A DNA stretch of 11,931 bases from CBDUXP01 sp965371225 [NCBI: uncultured bacterium]. GTDB lineage: Bacteria > Abyssobacteria > SURF-5 > CBDUXP01. The position numbers and the translations under genes were made by a program. This document shows, piece by piece, positions 1-5,173 of the stretch. Under the pieces are notes generated by a model that was not told the origin of the DNA, searched no databases, and saw nothing but the letters and a program-made list of their open reading frames with translations. Position 1 is the stretch's first letter. Each line of letters opens with the position of its first letter. The stretch lies in contig CBDUXP010000089.1 in the NCBI GenBank assembly GCA_965371225.1, positions 1 to 11,931 of the forward strand. Direction: 5' to 3'.

Positions 1-52
1 GGGGTACTCTCTAGTACGGGGTTTTTTTCTGGTGTCTTTTGGTGGGGTTTTT

Positions 53-79
53 GGGGCCGTTCGACACCCCGGCCCCTAC
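53..79 (-). repeat. REP-like hairpin unit, GGCCG family
   Basis: On the minus strand a GTAG foot (79-76) is followed by a hairpin with arms GGGCCG and CGGCCC (70-75 and 54-59 on the plus strand). It belongs to the same family as the units at 963-987 and 1158-1183 but has a different loop. It lies in tandem, in the same orientation, with the unit at 89-112. Confidence 0.6.
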
Positions 80-88
80 CTGGCAGGC

Positions 89-112
89 GGGCGCAATGAA
101 TTGCGCCCCTAC
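89..112 (-). repeat. REP-like hairpin unit, GCGCAATTCAT family
   Basis: On the minus strand a GTAG foot (112-109) is followed by a 20-nt palindrome (108-89) with arms GGGCGCA and TGCGCCC around the loop ATTCAT. The same word recurs at 1089-1112 and 3268-3291. Confidence 0.8.
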
Positions 113-161
113 GCAAACCAAGGACGGCCCGGTTTGGCAGCAGTTCCCGACAAGTGTTTCT

Positions 162-194
162 TATCTGTGTTTATCCGTGTTCATCTGTGGTTTC
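162..194 (+). repeat. Three-unit 10-bp-period tandem element, copy 1
   Basis: Three adjacent 10-mers, TATCTGTGTT, TATCCGTGTT and CATCTGTGGT, are followed by TTC. The same three-unit layout occurs inverted at 997-1026 and directly at 3371-3404, with T-to-C changes in the GTGTT part. The element lies just upstream of the HAD gene. It creates a short open frame that reads as a plausible peptide, but the element is noncoding in all three sites. Function is unknown. Confidence 0.7.
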
Positions 195-244
195 AGGTGT
201 CTGGTCTTCTCTTCGTGTGCGTCACGCGCTAGACTGCGTGCTTC

Positions 245-940
245 ATGGCCGACGCCGCGGCGACAGCGAATGCGAACGGGCGCGTGCCCGTCTACTTCGA
301 CTTGGACCACACGCTCATCGACACCAGCTCGGGGCTGCTGTACTACAAGTACATGCTGAAGATCGGGCAGGTCGGCCGGCTCGATGTGGTCCGGGCGGCG
401 TGGTGGATGCTGCTCAACCGCCTGAACCGGCTGGACGTGGTCAGCTTGGCGGAGCGCGAGCTGCGCCGCCATGCTGGCACCGAAGAAGGCGTGGTGCGCG
501 AGCGGATGGACCAGTGGTTTGACGATTACGTGCAGCACCGGGTGTACCAGGGGGCGGTGGACGCGTTGCGCGAACATCACGAGGCGGGGCACCACACGGC
601 GATCCTCTCGGCCGCGACGCCCTACGTGTGCGAGCCCATGACGCGGCACCTGGAGTTCGACTCGTTCGCGTGTACGACGCCGGCGGTGGCCGACGGCAAG
701 TTCACCGGCGAGTTCGTGCCGCCGTACTGTTATGGCGCCGGCAAGATCACCTGGGCCGAGCGCCACTGCGACGAGTGGGGGTTGGACCTGGAGCAGGCGT
801 ACTTCTATAGCGACAGCTACAGCGACCTGCCCATGCTCGAGCGCGCCGCGAACCCGCGCATCGTCAATCCCGACGCGCAGCTCCGCGCCCACGCCCAGAA
901 GCACGCCTGGCCCATCCTGAAGTGGACCGCCACCGTCTGA
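245..940 (+). CDS. HAD-IB family phosphatase (SerB-like)
   Basis: This 231-residue protein is a cytoplasmic haloacid-dehalogenase-superfamily hydrolase of subfamily IB, the group that includes phosphoserine phosphatase SerB and several uncharacterised phosphatases. All four motifs are visible: motif I FDLDHT with nucleophile D19 and D21, motif II Ser122 in LSAAT, motif III Lys167 in YGAGK, and motif IV YSDSYSDLPML with D190 and D194 for Mg2+. The helical cap lies at about residues 30-110. The length fits the family. The ATG at 245 lies 9 bp after a -10-like TAGACT (230-235), and no Shine-Dalgarno site is visible, so a leaderless transcript is possible. It stands alone between two repeat-filled gaps. 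Phosphatase chemistry is well supported; the substrate (phosphoserine, phosphatidylglycerophosphate or another monophosphate) cannot be told from sequence. Its short Ala-rich N-terminus is not a signal peptide. Confidence 0.92.
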   Translation: MADAAATANANGRVPVYFDLDHTLIDTSSGLLYYKYMLKIGQVGRLDVVRAAWWMLLNRLNRLDVVSLAERELRRHAGTEEGVVRERMDQWFDDYVQHRVYQGAVDALREHHEAGHHTAILSAATPYVCEPMTRHLEFDSFACTTPAVADGKFTGEFVPPYCYGAGKITWAERHCDEWGLDLEQAYFYSDSYSDLPMLERAANPRIVNPDAQLRAHAQKHAWPILKWTATV

Positions 941-962
941 CCCAGGGGCGGGCGCGATCTTT

Positions 963-987
963 GTAGGGGCCGGTATTGTGACCGCCC
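963..987 (+). repeat. REP-like hairpin unit, GGCCGGT family
   Basis: A GTAG foot (963-966) is followed by GGGC and GGT arms (with C971 bulged) pairing with ACC and GCCC around the loop ATTGTG. It is a degenerate relative of the perfect unit at 1158-1183, and the first complete repeat after the HAD stop codon. Confidence 0.6.
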
Positions 988-996
988 GAAAGAGAC

Positions 997-1026
997 ACCG
1001 CAGATGCACGCGGATACACGCAGACA
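997..1026 (-). repeat. Three-unit 10-bp-period tandem element, copy 2 (inverted)
   Basis: Read on the minus strand, the units are TGTCTGCGTG, TATCCGCGTG and CATCTGCGGT. Register and unit order match the copies at 162-194 and 3371-3404. It lies between two GTAG-footed hairpins. Confidence 0.7.
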
Positions 1027-1036
1027 AGAAAATCTT

Positions 1037-1062
1037 GTAGGGCACGGATGCCAATCCGTGCC
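1037..1062 (+). repeat. REP-like hairpin unit, GGCACGGAT family
   Basis: A GTAG foot (1037-1040) is followed by a perfect 9-bp stem, GGCACGGAT with ATCCGTGCC, around the loop GCCA. It is the only copy of this stem sequence in the window. It abuts a half unit (1063-1075) of the GCGACGCATGC type found complete at 3338-3361. Confidence 0.75.
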
Positions 1063-1088
1063 GCATGCGTCGCCCGCATCGATGTTCC

Positions 1089-1112
1089 GTAGGGGCGCAA
1101 TTCATTGCGCCC
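1089..1112 (+). repeat. REP-like hairpin unit, left half of BIME-like pair 1
   Basis: A GTAG foot (1089-1092) precedes a 20-nt palindrome with arms GGGCGCA and TGCGCCC and loop ATTCAT. It is paired, in opposite orientation and 8 bp away, with the unit at 1121-1144, so the GTAG feet lie at the outer ends of the pair. Confidence 0.85.
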
Positions 1113-1120
1113 AGGCACAT

Positions 1121-1144
1121 GGGCGCGATGAATCGCGCCCCTAC
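1121..1144 (-). repeat. REP-like hairpin unit, right half of BIME-like pair 1
   Basis: On the minus strand a GTAG foot (1144-1141) precedes arms GGGCGCG and CGCGCCC around the same loop, ATTCAT. Compared with the unit at 1089-1112, the loop-closing pair A-T is replaced by G-C, so pairing is kept. Confidence 0.85.
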
Positions 1145-1157
1145 GAAAGAAGGTCAT

Positions 1158-1183
1158 GTAGGGGCCGGTCTTCAGACCGGCCC
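1158..1183 (+). repeat. REP-like hairpin unit, GGCCGGTCT family
   Basis: A GTAG foot (1158-1161) is followed by a perfect inverted repeat, GGGCCGGTCT and AGACCGGCCC, separated by TC. This is the longest stem in the cluster. It faces the unit at 1190-1214. Confidence 0.85.
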
Positions 1184-1189
1184 GCACCG

Positions 1190-1214
1190 GGGCGATCACA
1201 AGGATCGCCCCTAC
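1190..1214 (-). repeat. REP-like hairpin unit, GGCGATC family
   Basis: On the minus strand a GTAG foot (1214-1211) is followed by arms GGGCGATC and GATCGCCC around the loop CTTGT. With 1158-1183 it forms a second outward-foot pair, here of two unlike stem sequences. Confidence 0.8.
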
Positions 1215-1262
1215 GTGGCGCGGATACAAGAATGCGCGGCCGTGCTGCCACCGTTGTTTGGG

Positions 1263-1268
1263 TATAGT
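1263..1268 (+). promoter_or_regulatory. -10-like box immediately upstream of selD
   Basis: TATAGT matches the sigma-70 -10 consensus at five of six positions and ends 7 bp before the ATG at 1276. A start site at the usual distance would fall at or next to the A of that ATG, giving a leaderless mRNA. No convincing -35 hexamer and no Shine-Dalgarno site are seen. Confidence 0.4.
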
Positions 1269-1275
1269 GCCTGCG

Positions 1276-2325
1276 ATGCCGGATACGATTCGCCTGACGC
1301 AGCTAAGCGAGGCCGCCGGGTGCGGGTGCAAGACGGACCCCGCGCGGCTGGCGCGCATCCTGAAGGACGTGCAATTGCCCACGCACGAGCACGTGCTGGT
1401 GGGTATCGACACGAGCGACGACGGCGGCGTGATTCAGTTGCGCGACGACCTGGCGCTGATCGTAACCGCGGACTTCTTTACGCCCATCGTGGACGACCCG
1501 TACGACTTCGGGCGCGTCGCGGCAGCCAACGCCATCAGCGATATCTACGCCATGGGGGGGACGCCGACGGCGGCCATCAACCTGGTGGGCTTCCCCAGCC
1601 GCACGCTGCCGATGGAATTGCTCGCCGACATCCTGCGCGGCGGCGCGGCGGTCTGCGCCGGGGACGGCGTCGCGATCGTCGGCGGCCACACCATCGACGA
1701 TCCGGAGCCGAAGTATGGGCTCGCAGTCATCGGCACCGTGCACCCGGATGCGGTCGTCCGGAACGCCACCGCGCAGGCGGGCGATGTGCTCGTGCTCACC
1801 AAACCCCTCGGCACGGGCGTCATCAGCACGGCGCTCAAGGGGGGCGAAGCGTCGCCCGAAGCGGTCGCCGCGATCACGGAACAGATGGCCACGACCAACC
1901 GCGCCGCCGCCGAGGCCATGTGTGAGGTGGGCGTGCACGCCGCGACGGACGTTACCGGCTTCGGCCTGCTCGGGCACCTGCGCGAGCTGTGCGACGGCAG
2001 CGGCGTCGGTGCCACGGTCTGGGCGAACGCCGTGCCCGTGCTCGAGTGGGTGTGGGGTCACGTGGCGGATGACGTGATTCCCGCAGGCACGTACGCGAAC
2101 CTGAGCGCGCTCGAAGGCGCCGTCGCATGGGCGGCCGACGTGGCGCCCGACATGCAGGTGGTGCTCGCCGACGCGCAGACCTCCGGCGGGTTGCTCATGG
2201 CCGTGGCGCCGGACAGGGTGGACGCGCTCGTGACCGCGTGCCGGACGCGCGGGGTCGCCACCGCCGCCGTCATCGGCCAGTGCGATGCTACACGCGGGTT
2301 GCGCGTGCAGCTGGAACGCGCGTAG
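1276..2325 (+). CDS. selD: Selenide, water dikinase (selenophosphate synthase)
   Basis: SelD makes selenophosphate from selenide and ATP, the selenium donor for selenocysteine and for 2-selenouridine in tRNA; it acts in the cytoplasm as a dimer. The 349 residues nearly match E. coli SelD (347). The start IRLTQLSEAAGCGCK aligns with the E. coli start and places the catalytic Cys at residue 16 and the essential Lys at 19. Acidic Mg-ATP ligands are present: D49 in DDGG, D66 in TADFF, D89 in AISDIYAMGG and D225 in TDVTGFGLLGH; AQTSGGLL lies near the C-terminus. The catalytic codon is TGC, so this is the cysteine form, not a selenoprotein. ATG at 1276 is preferred over an upstream in-frame TTG (1258) because it matches the family start. 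No SelA, SelB, SelU or tRNA-Sec gene is in view. The next gene follows after 13 bp, suggesting co-transcription. Confidence 0.97.
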   Translation: MPDTIRLTQLSEAAGCGCKTDPARLARILKDVQLPTHEHVLVGIDTSDDGGVIQLRDDLALIVTADFFTPIVDDPYDFGRVAAANAISDIYAMGGTPTAAINLVGFPSRTLPMELLADILRGGAAVCAGDGVAIVGGHTIDDPEPKYGLAVIGTVHPDAVVRNATAQAGDVLVLTKPLGTGVISTALKGGEASPEAVAAITEQMATTNRAAAEAMCEVGVHAATDVTGFGLLGHLRELCDGSGVGATVWANAVPVLEWVWGHVADDVIPAGTYANLSALEGAVAWAADVAPDMQVVLADAQTSGGLLMAVAPDRVDALVTACRTRGVATAAVIGQCDATRGLRVQLERA

Positions 2326-2330
2326 GGAGG
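2326..2330 (+). promoter_or_regulatory. Strong Shine-Dalgarno site for the downstream exported protein
   Basis: GGAGG starts immediately after the selD stop codon (TAG, 2323-2325) and lies 8 bp before the ATG at 2339. It decides that start over longer in-frame readings. It is the only clear Shine-Dalgarno site in front of any gene in the window. Confidence 0.75.
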
Positions 2331-2338
2331 GAAGGGCC

Positions 2339-3205
2339 ATGCGTGTCACGAACCAATTGGCGATCGCCGCGACGGCGTGCCTGCTGGCGGGCGCGTCCTG
2401 CACGTCCGTCCCGGTGGCGACGGGGCGCCGCGCCGCGCGCGTGTCCCAGCGCAACCTGACCGACGCGCGCACGGCCCTGGCGCGGAACGACGGGGCCGCC
2501 GCGACTGATGCGCTGGTGGGTGCGATCCATGCCGCCCAGTACTTCGAGCGCAGCCGCCCGTCCGCCCGCCTTACGGGCGCCCTCGACTGGGCCCTGGCCG
2601 ACGTGGAGCGCGACAACCTGCCGGCGGTGGTGGAGCGGGGCGAGCGCATTCGCGAACAACTGGTGCGCTACGACGTCTACACCGACACGGCCGATACGTT
2701 GCAGATCGTGGACGAGGCGCTGGCGGCGGCAGAGCGCGGCGACGCCGGCATGACCCGCGCCCTGCTGGTCCGCGCGAAAACGGCGGTGCGGTTGCGGCCC
2801 ATCGACCGCGACGTGGGCGTGGCGCACGCGGCGCTCGGGGCCGCCTATCGCCATGTGGCCCTGCACCGCTATCGCGACGCGGAGGCGGACGTCACGAAAG
2901 CGCAAGCGGCGTTCCGGCGGGCGGAGAATGACATCCTGCTCGCCCACGCGCTGGCGCGGGTGCGGTGGGCGGAAGCCGCGGCGCCGGCGACCGATTACCG
3001 CGAGGCGGGGCGGCAAGCGGGATGGGCGGTGGCCATGTTGCGCGGGACGCGGGGCGACGTCGAGGGCGCGAGCCATCGGCGCATGTACGAATTGCTCGGC
3101 CAGTTGACGGCCATCGACGAGCGCGCGCGCTGGCAGGACGCCACCATCTGGGATGAACTGCCCGAGATCAGCGCCGCGCTGCACGCGCTGTTGCACGGAA
3201 AGTAA
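2339..3205 (+). CDS. Exported helical protein of unknown function, possible lipoprotein
   Basis: I do not recognise this 288-residue protein. Residues 1-21 form a signal sequence: MRVTN, then a hydrophobic run ending LLAGASC. Cys21 could be lipidated, but the residue at -3 is Gly rather than the usual Leu, so the lipobox is degenerate and cleavage by ordinary signal peptidase is also possible. The rest is rich in Ala, Arg, Asp and Glu and looks almost wholly alpha-helical, with amphipathic stretches resembling degenerate tetratricopeptide hairpins at about residues 38-60 and 165-215. No catalytic motif is seen. It starts 13 bp after selD behind a strong Shine-Dalgarno site and is probably co-transcribed, although nothing links it to selenium. 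A periplasmic or membrane-attached scaffold role is a guess. Its 3' end faces the MEMO gene across a repeat cluster that may help terminate both transcripts. Confidence 0.82.
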   Translation: MRVTNQLAIAATACLLAGASCTSVPVATGRRAARVSQRNLTDARTALARNDGAAATDALVGAIHAAQYFERSRPSARLTGALDWALADVERDNLPAVVERGERIREQLVRYDVYTDTADTLQIVDEALAAAERGDAGMTRALLVRAKTAVRLRPIDRDVGVAHAALGAAYRHVALHRYRDAEADVTKAQAAFRRAENDILLAHALARVRWAEAAAPATDYREAGRQAGWAVAMLRGTRGDVEGASHRRMYELLGQLTAIDERARWQDATIWDELPEISAALHALLHGK

Positions 3206-3267
3206 GCGCGAGACCGCGGCACGGTACGGCACGGCGCGGCGCGGGGCGATAGAGAACGAAGTCCAGC

Positions 3268-3291
3268 GTAGGGGCGCAATTCATTGCGCCC
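3268..3291 (+). repeat. REP-like hairpin unit, left half of BIME-like pair 2
   Basis: A GTAG foot (3268-3271) and a 20-nt palindrome (3272-3291) are identical to the unit at 1089-1112. With the next unit it forms a pair in the gap between convergent genes, where REP elements often protect or terminate transcripts. Confidence 0.85.
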
Positions 3292-3300
3292 AGCGCAACC

Positions 3301-3324
3301 GGGCGCGATGAATCGCGCCCTTAC
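3301..3324 (-). repeat. REP-like hairpin unit, right half of BIME-like pair 2
   Basis: The palindrome at 3301-3320 is identical to that at 1121-1140. The foot on the minus strand is GTAA instead of GTAG (TTAC at 3321-3324), the only foot mismatch among the complete units. The spacer to the left unit is 9 bp (8 bp in pair 1) and differs in sequence. Confidence 0.8.
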
Positions 3325-3337
3325 GGAACCACGATGC

Positions 3338-3361
3338 GGGCGACGCATGCGTCGCCCCTAC
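3338..3361 (-). repeat. REP-like hairpin unit, GCGACGCATGC family
   Basis: On the minus strand a GTAG foot (3361-3358) precedes a fully self-complementary 20-nt sequence with arms GGGCGACGCA and TGCGTCGCCC. Its inner part and flank (3325-3350) recur inverted at about 1062-1087, so more than the hairpin is shared. Confidence 0.8.
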
Positions 3362-3370
3362 ACGCGCCTC

Positions 3371-3404
3371 TCATCTGCGTTCGTCCGCGTCCATCCGCGG
3401 TTCC
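3371..3404 (+). repeat. Three-unit 10-bp-period tandem element, copy 3
   Basis: The units TCATCTGCGT, TCGTCCGCGT and CCATCCGCGG are followed by TTCC. They are the same element as at 162-194, with the window shifted by one base. It follows the hairpin at 3338-3361 by 9 bp and lies 3' of both convergent genes. Confidence 0.7.
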
Positions 3405-3437
3405 GATGTCCGGGGTGTCGACGGGCCGCGGGTGGAG

Positions 3438-4682
3438 TTAGGGCGCGTGAAACGCCACGCTCGCGAACGTGACGCAATCATGCGGGTCCGGCCACTGCCG
3501 GTATTGCAGCAGCTCGCCGCGCGTGGGGTCGAGGACGGACAGCATGGTGTAGATGCACGGGAGGCCGCAGACGCGGCGCTCGTCCCGCACCGCTTGAATC
3601 TCCGCGAAGAACTGGTCCGCGTTGCCGGCCACGACGGCGTCGAGCATCTGCAGGTCCGCCTCCTGCACCCGGCTGCGCACCGCGTCATCCGCGGGGTCCG
3701 CATCCCCGAATTTCGTGCCCACGTGCGCCAGGTCCGCGCTCGCGAGGAGACACACGCGGGCGCCGTCGGCCCGCGCCTCCGCCACCGCCGCGCGCAGGCC
3801 TGCCACCATCCCGGCGACCCCCGGCGCGCGGTCCGGGGCGGCGTTCTCCTGGATGAAGTGGTGGAAGGAGCCGCAGAGGATGGGCACGATGCGGATGTCC
3901 CGCCGCGCCGCGTAGAGATACTGCAGCAGCACCGCGTGGAATTCGATGGAATGCTCGCCCCGGTGGGCGAACTCGTCCGCGGTCAGGTCCAGGTCCACGT
4001 GCCGTTGCACCGTATCGAGGAAGCGCGTGTCGGTGGGCAGGGTGCCGAACGGGGTCGCGAAGCCCTTCCACGTGGCCGTGTAGAGGTTGTACACCTCCCC
4101 GTGGCCGGTGCCGAGAATGACGAACAGGTCCGCGTCCGCGTGCGCCGCGATCGCCGCGTAGCCGTGGCCGTACGTGGGCCCGCCGCGCCGGAAATCGATG
4201 TGCGGCACGATCGCTCCGCGCAGGCTGCCCGTGCCCCCGCCCACCGTCGGCACCCGTCCCGGGCCGTCCGCCTGGGTGAAGAGTGCGTCGAGTTCCGCGC
4301 GCAGCGCCACCGGCTCCGCGTCGTAACTCCGCCCCGCCAGCGAGGCCGGCCGCACCGGGGCGCTCCGAAACTCTTCTTCCAGGTGGGCGCGCGCGTCGCG
4401 GTAGGTGGGCGAATCGAGAAACGTATGCCGGTCGAGGGTCTCGAGTAATTGCCGGATTTGCGCGGTGTCGATGCTGACGCCGTGGTCCGCCTGCACCGCT
4501 GCGGCCACGTCCTCCACGGTCCGGGTCCCAGTGCAATAGTTGAGCACCACCGCGGCCGCGAGGGGGAACACGAGCACCGCGTCGGTAACATCGAAGGGGT
4601 CGCGCAGCACGATGACTTGCTCCCCCTCCACCTCGGCCCCCTGCGCGTCCACGTGGCGCAGGCGCGGGCGTTCGGGAATCAT
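3438..4682 (-). CDS. MEMO-family protein (AmmeMemoRadiSam system protein B type) with N-terminal PqqD-like domain
   Basis: This 414-residue protein belongs to the MEMO family, which shares the fold of class III ring-opening dioxygenases; human MEMO1 binds iron or copper through two His and a Cys. The family pattern is complete in residues 155-414: H161 (IVPHIDF), H194 (LGTGHG), the HSIEFH block from H244, D317 and H320 (ASADLAHVG), and C372 (RRVCGLP). The first 100 residues (PRLRHVDAQG to TFLDSP) look like a PqqD-like or winged-helix domain, a layout I recall from other bacterial members. The ATG at 4682 is chosen because it overlaps the LysM stop as ATGA, implying translational coupling; a reading 73 residues longer would overlap the LysM gene heavily and adds a low-complexity Arg/Gly leader. 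The usual AMMECR1 and radical-SAM partners are absent here. It is the last gene of the operon. Family is confident; reaction unknown. Confidence 0.9.
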   Translation of the reverse strand: MIPERPRLRHVDAQGAEVEGEQVIVLRDPFDVTDAVLVFPLAAAVVLNYCTGTRTVEDVAAAVQADHGVSIDTAQIRQLLETLDRHTFLDSPTYRDARAHLEEEFRSAPVRPASLAGRSYDAEPVALRAELDALFTQADGPGRVPTVGGGTGSLRGAIVPHIDFRRGGPTYGHGYAAIAAHADADLFVILGTGHGEVYNLYTATWKGFATPFGTLPTDTRFLDTVQRHVDLDLTADEFAHRGEHSIEFHAVLLQYLYAARRDIRIVPILCGSFHHFIQENAAPDRAPGVAGMVAGLRAAVAEARADGARVCLLASADLAHVGTKFGDADPADDAVRSRVQEADLQMLDAVVAGNADQFFAEIQAVRDERRVCGLPCIYTMLSVLDPTRGELLQYRQWPDPHDCVTFASVAFHAP

Positions 4683-5173
4683 CGGCGGGGCGAACTCAGC
4701 CCTAACGCCGTGTCGGCATGGCGGCGCGAGCGGATGTACAGCGCGACCGACAGCCCGGCGGCCACGCTTCCGTAGATGGCGAAGGCCCACCACCGCCGCC
4801 CGCCCCCCTCGCGCAGCGGCGACACGGCCACGTCCTCGCTCCCACCCCCACCGCCGGTCGCGGCGAGGTCCAGGCCCGCCCGCTCCGCATACGCCGCCCA
4901 CATGTGCGAATCGTAGAAGGGAATGCTCAAGTCCTGCCCCACCCCGATGCGGTTCATGTTCGTCAGCCGATTGTAATCCGCAATGGCGGGCGCGCGCGTC
5001 TGGTCGGTGTAGAAGTACTCCGCGATGGCACTCATGGTATCGCCCGTTTGCACCTGGTAGGTCACCACGTGGATGGGCGTCCCGGTTTGCGCGCGGGCGA
5101 GGCCGGGCCCCAGCGCGGCGGCCACGAGGGCCGCGGCGGCTGCGCGGGCGAGGTTACGGATGCAGAATCGCAC
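4679..5173 (-). CDS. Exported LysM-domain protein with C-terminal membrane segment
   Basis: This 164-residue protein has a signal peptide (residues 1-28, ending ARA before Q29), one LysM domain at about 39-85 (YQVQTGDTMSAIAEYFYTD to GQDLSIPF), a Gly-rich linker at 107-111, and a hydrophobic helix at 128-147 followed by RSRRH. It should be exported, bind peptidoglycan through LysM, and stay anchored by its C-terminal helix with a positively charged inside tail. No enzymatic domain is present, so a wall-binding adaptor is more likely than a hydrolase. The start is a GTG at 5173, inside the last 20 bp of the acyl-CoA dehydrogenase gene; no other start gives a full signal peptide. Its stop shares the ATGA overlap with the MEMO gene. 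The LysM call is firm; the partner it serves is not known. Confidence 0.88.
   Translation of the reverse strand: MRFCIRNLARAAAAALVAAALGPGLARAQTGTPIHVVTYQVQTGDTMSAIAEYFYTDQTRAPAIADYNRLTNMNRIGVGQDLSIPFYDSHMWAAYAERAGLDLAATGGGGGSEDVAVSPLREGGGRRWWAFAIYGSVAAGLSVALYIRSRRHADTALGLSSPRR

Larger units (their letters stand above)
941..1275. other. Intergenic region packed with hairpin repeats
   Basis: This 335-bp gap between the HAD gene and selD holds no convincing gene. It contains six complete GTAG-footed hairpins, one inverted copy of the 10-bp-period element (997-1026), and fragments: GGGCGCGAT at 950-958 (half of the 1121-1144 type), a half unit at 1063-1075, and a one-unit remnant of the tandem element at about 1218-1231 (CGCGGATACAAGAA). 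Short open frames across it are made of repeat sequence. The last 20 bp hold the probable selD promoter element. Confidence 0.8.

Noticed and set aside
1-27. Terminator-like GTACT-CTCT-AGTAC stem followed by GGGG and seven T
   Set aside because: The stem is only 5 bp, is AT-containing, and is separated from the T-run by four G; an upstream gene end cannot be seen, so the call is not supported.
114-136. CAAACC / GGTTTG inverted repeat
   Set aside because: It has six pairs with an 11-bp loop, no GTAG foot and no T-run, so it could occur by chance.
161-1120. 319-codon minus-strand frame across repeats and the HAD gene
   Set aside because: Its ends are translated repeat sequence and its middle is antisense to the HAD phosphatase.
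1004-1267. Short open frames with peptide words such as GAQFIAP and AMNRAP
   Set aside because: They are translations of the hairpin repeats and would recur wherever the repeat is inserted.
941-1275. CRISPR array
   Set aside because: The repeats are hairpins of differing sequence in both orientations with no regular spacers and no cas gene.
1318-1332. Selenocysteine codon in selD
   Set aside because: The catalytic position is encoded by TGC; no in-frame TGA is present.
1303-2649. 448-codon minus-strand frame over selD
   Set aside because: It is antisense to unmistakable selD sequence and extends into the next gene; no family features.
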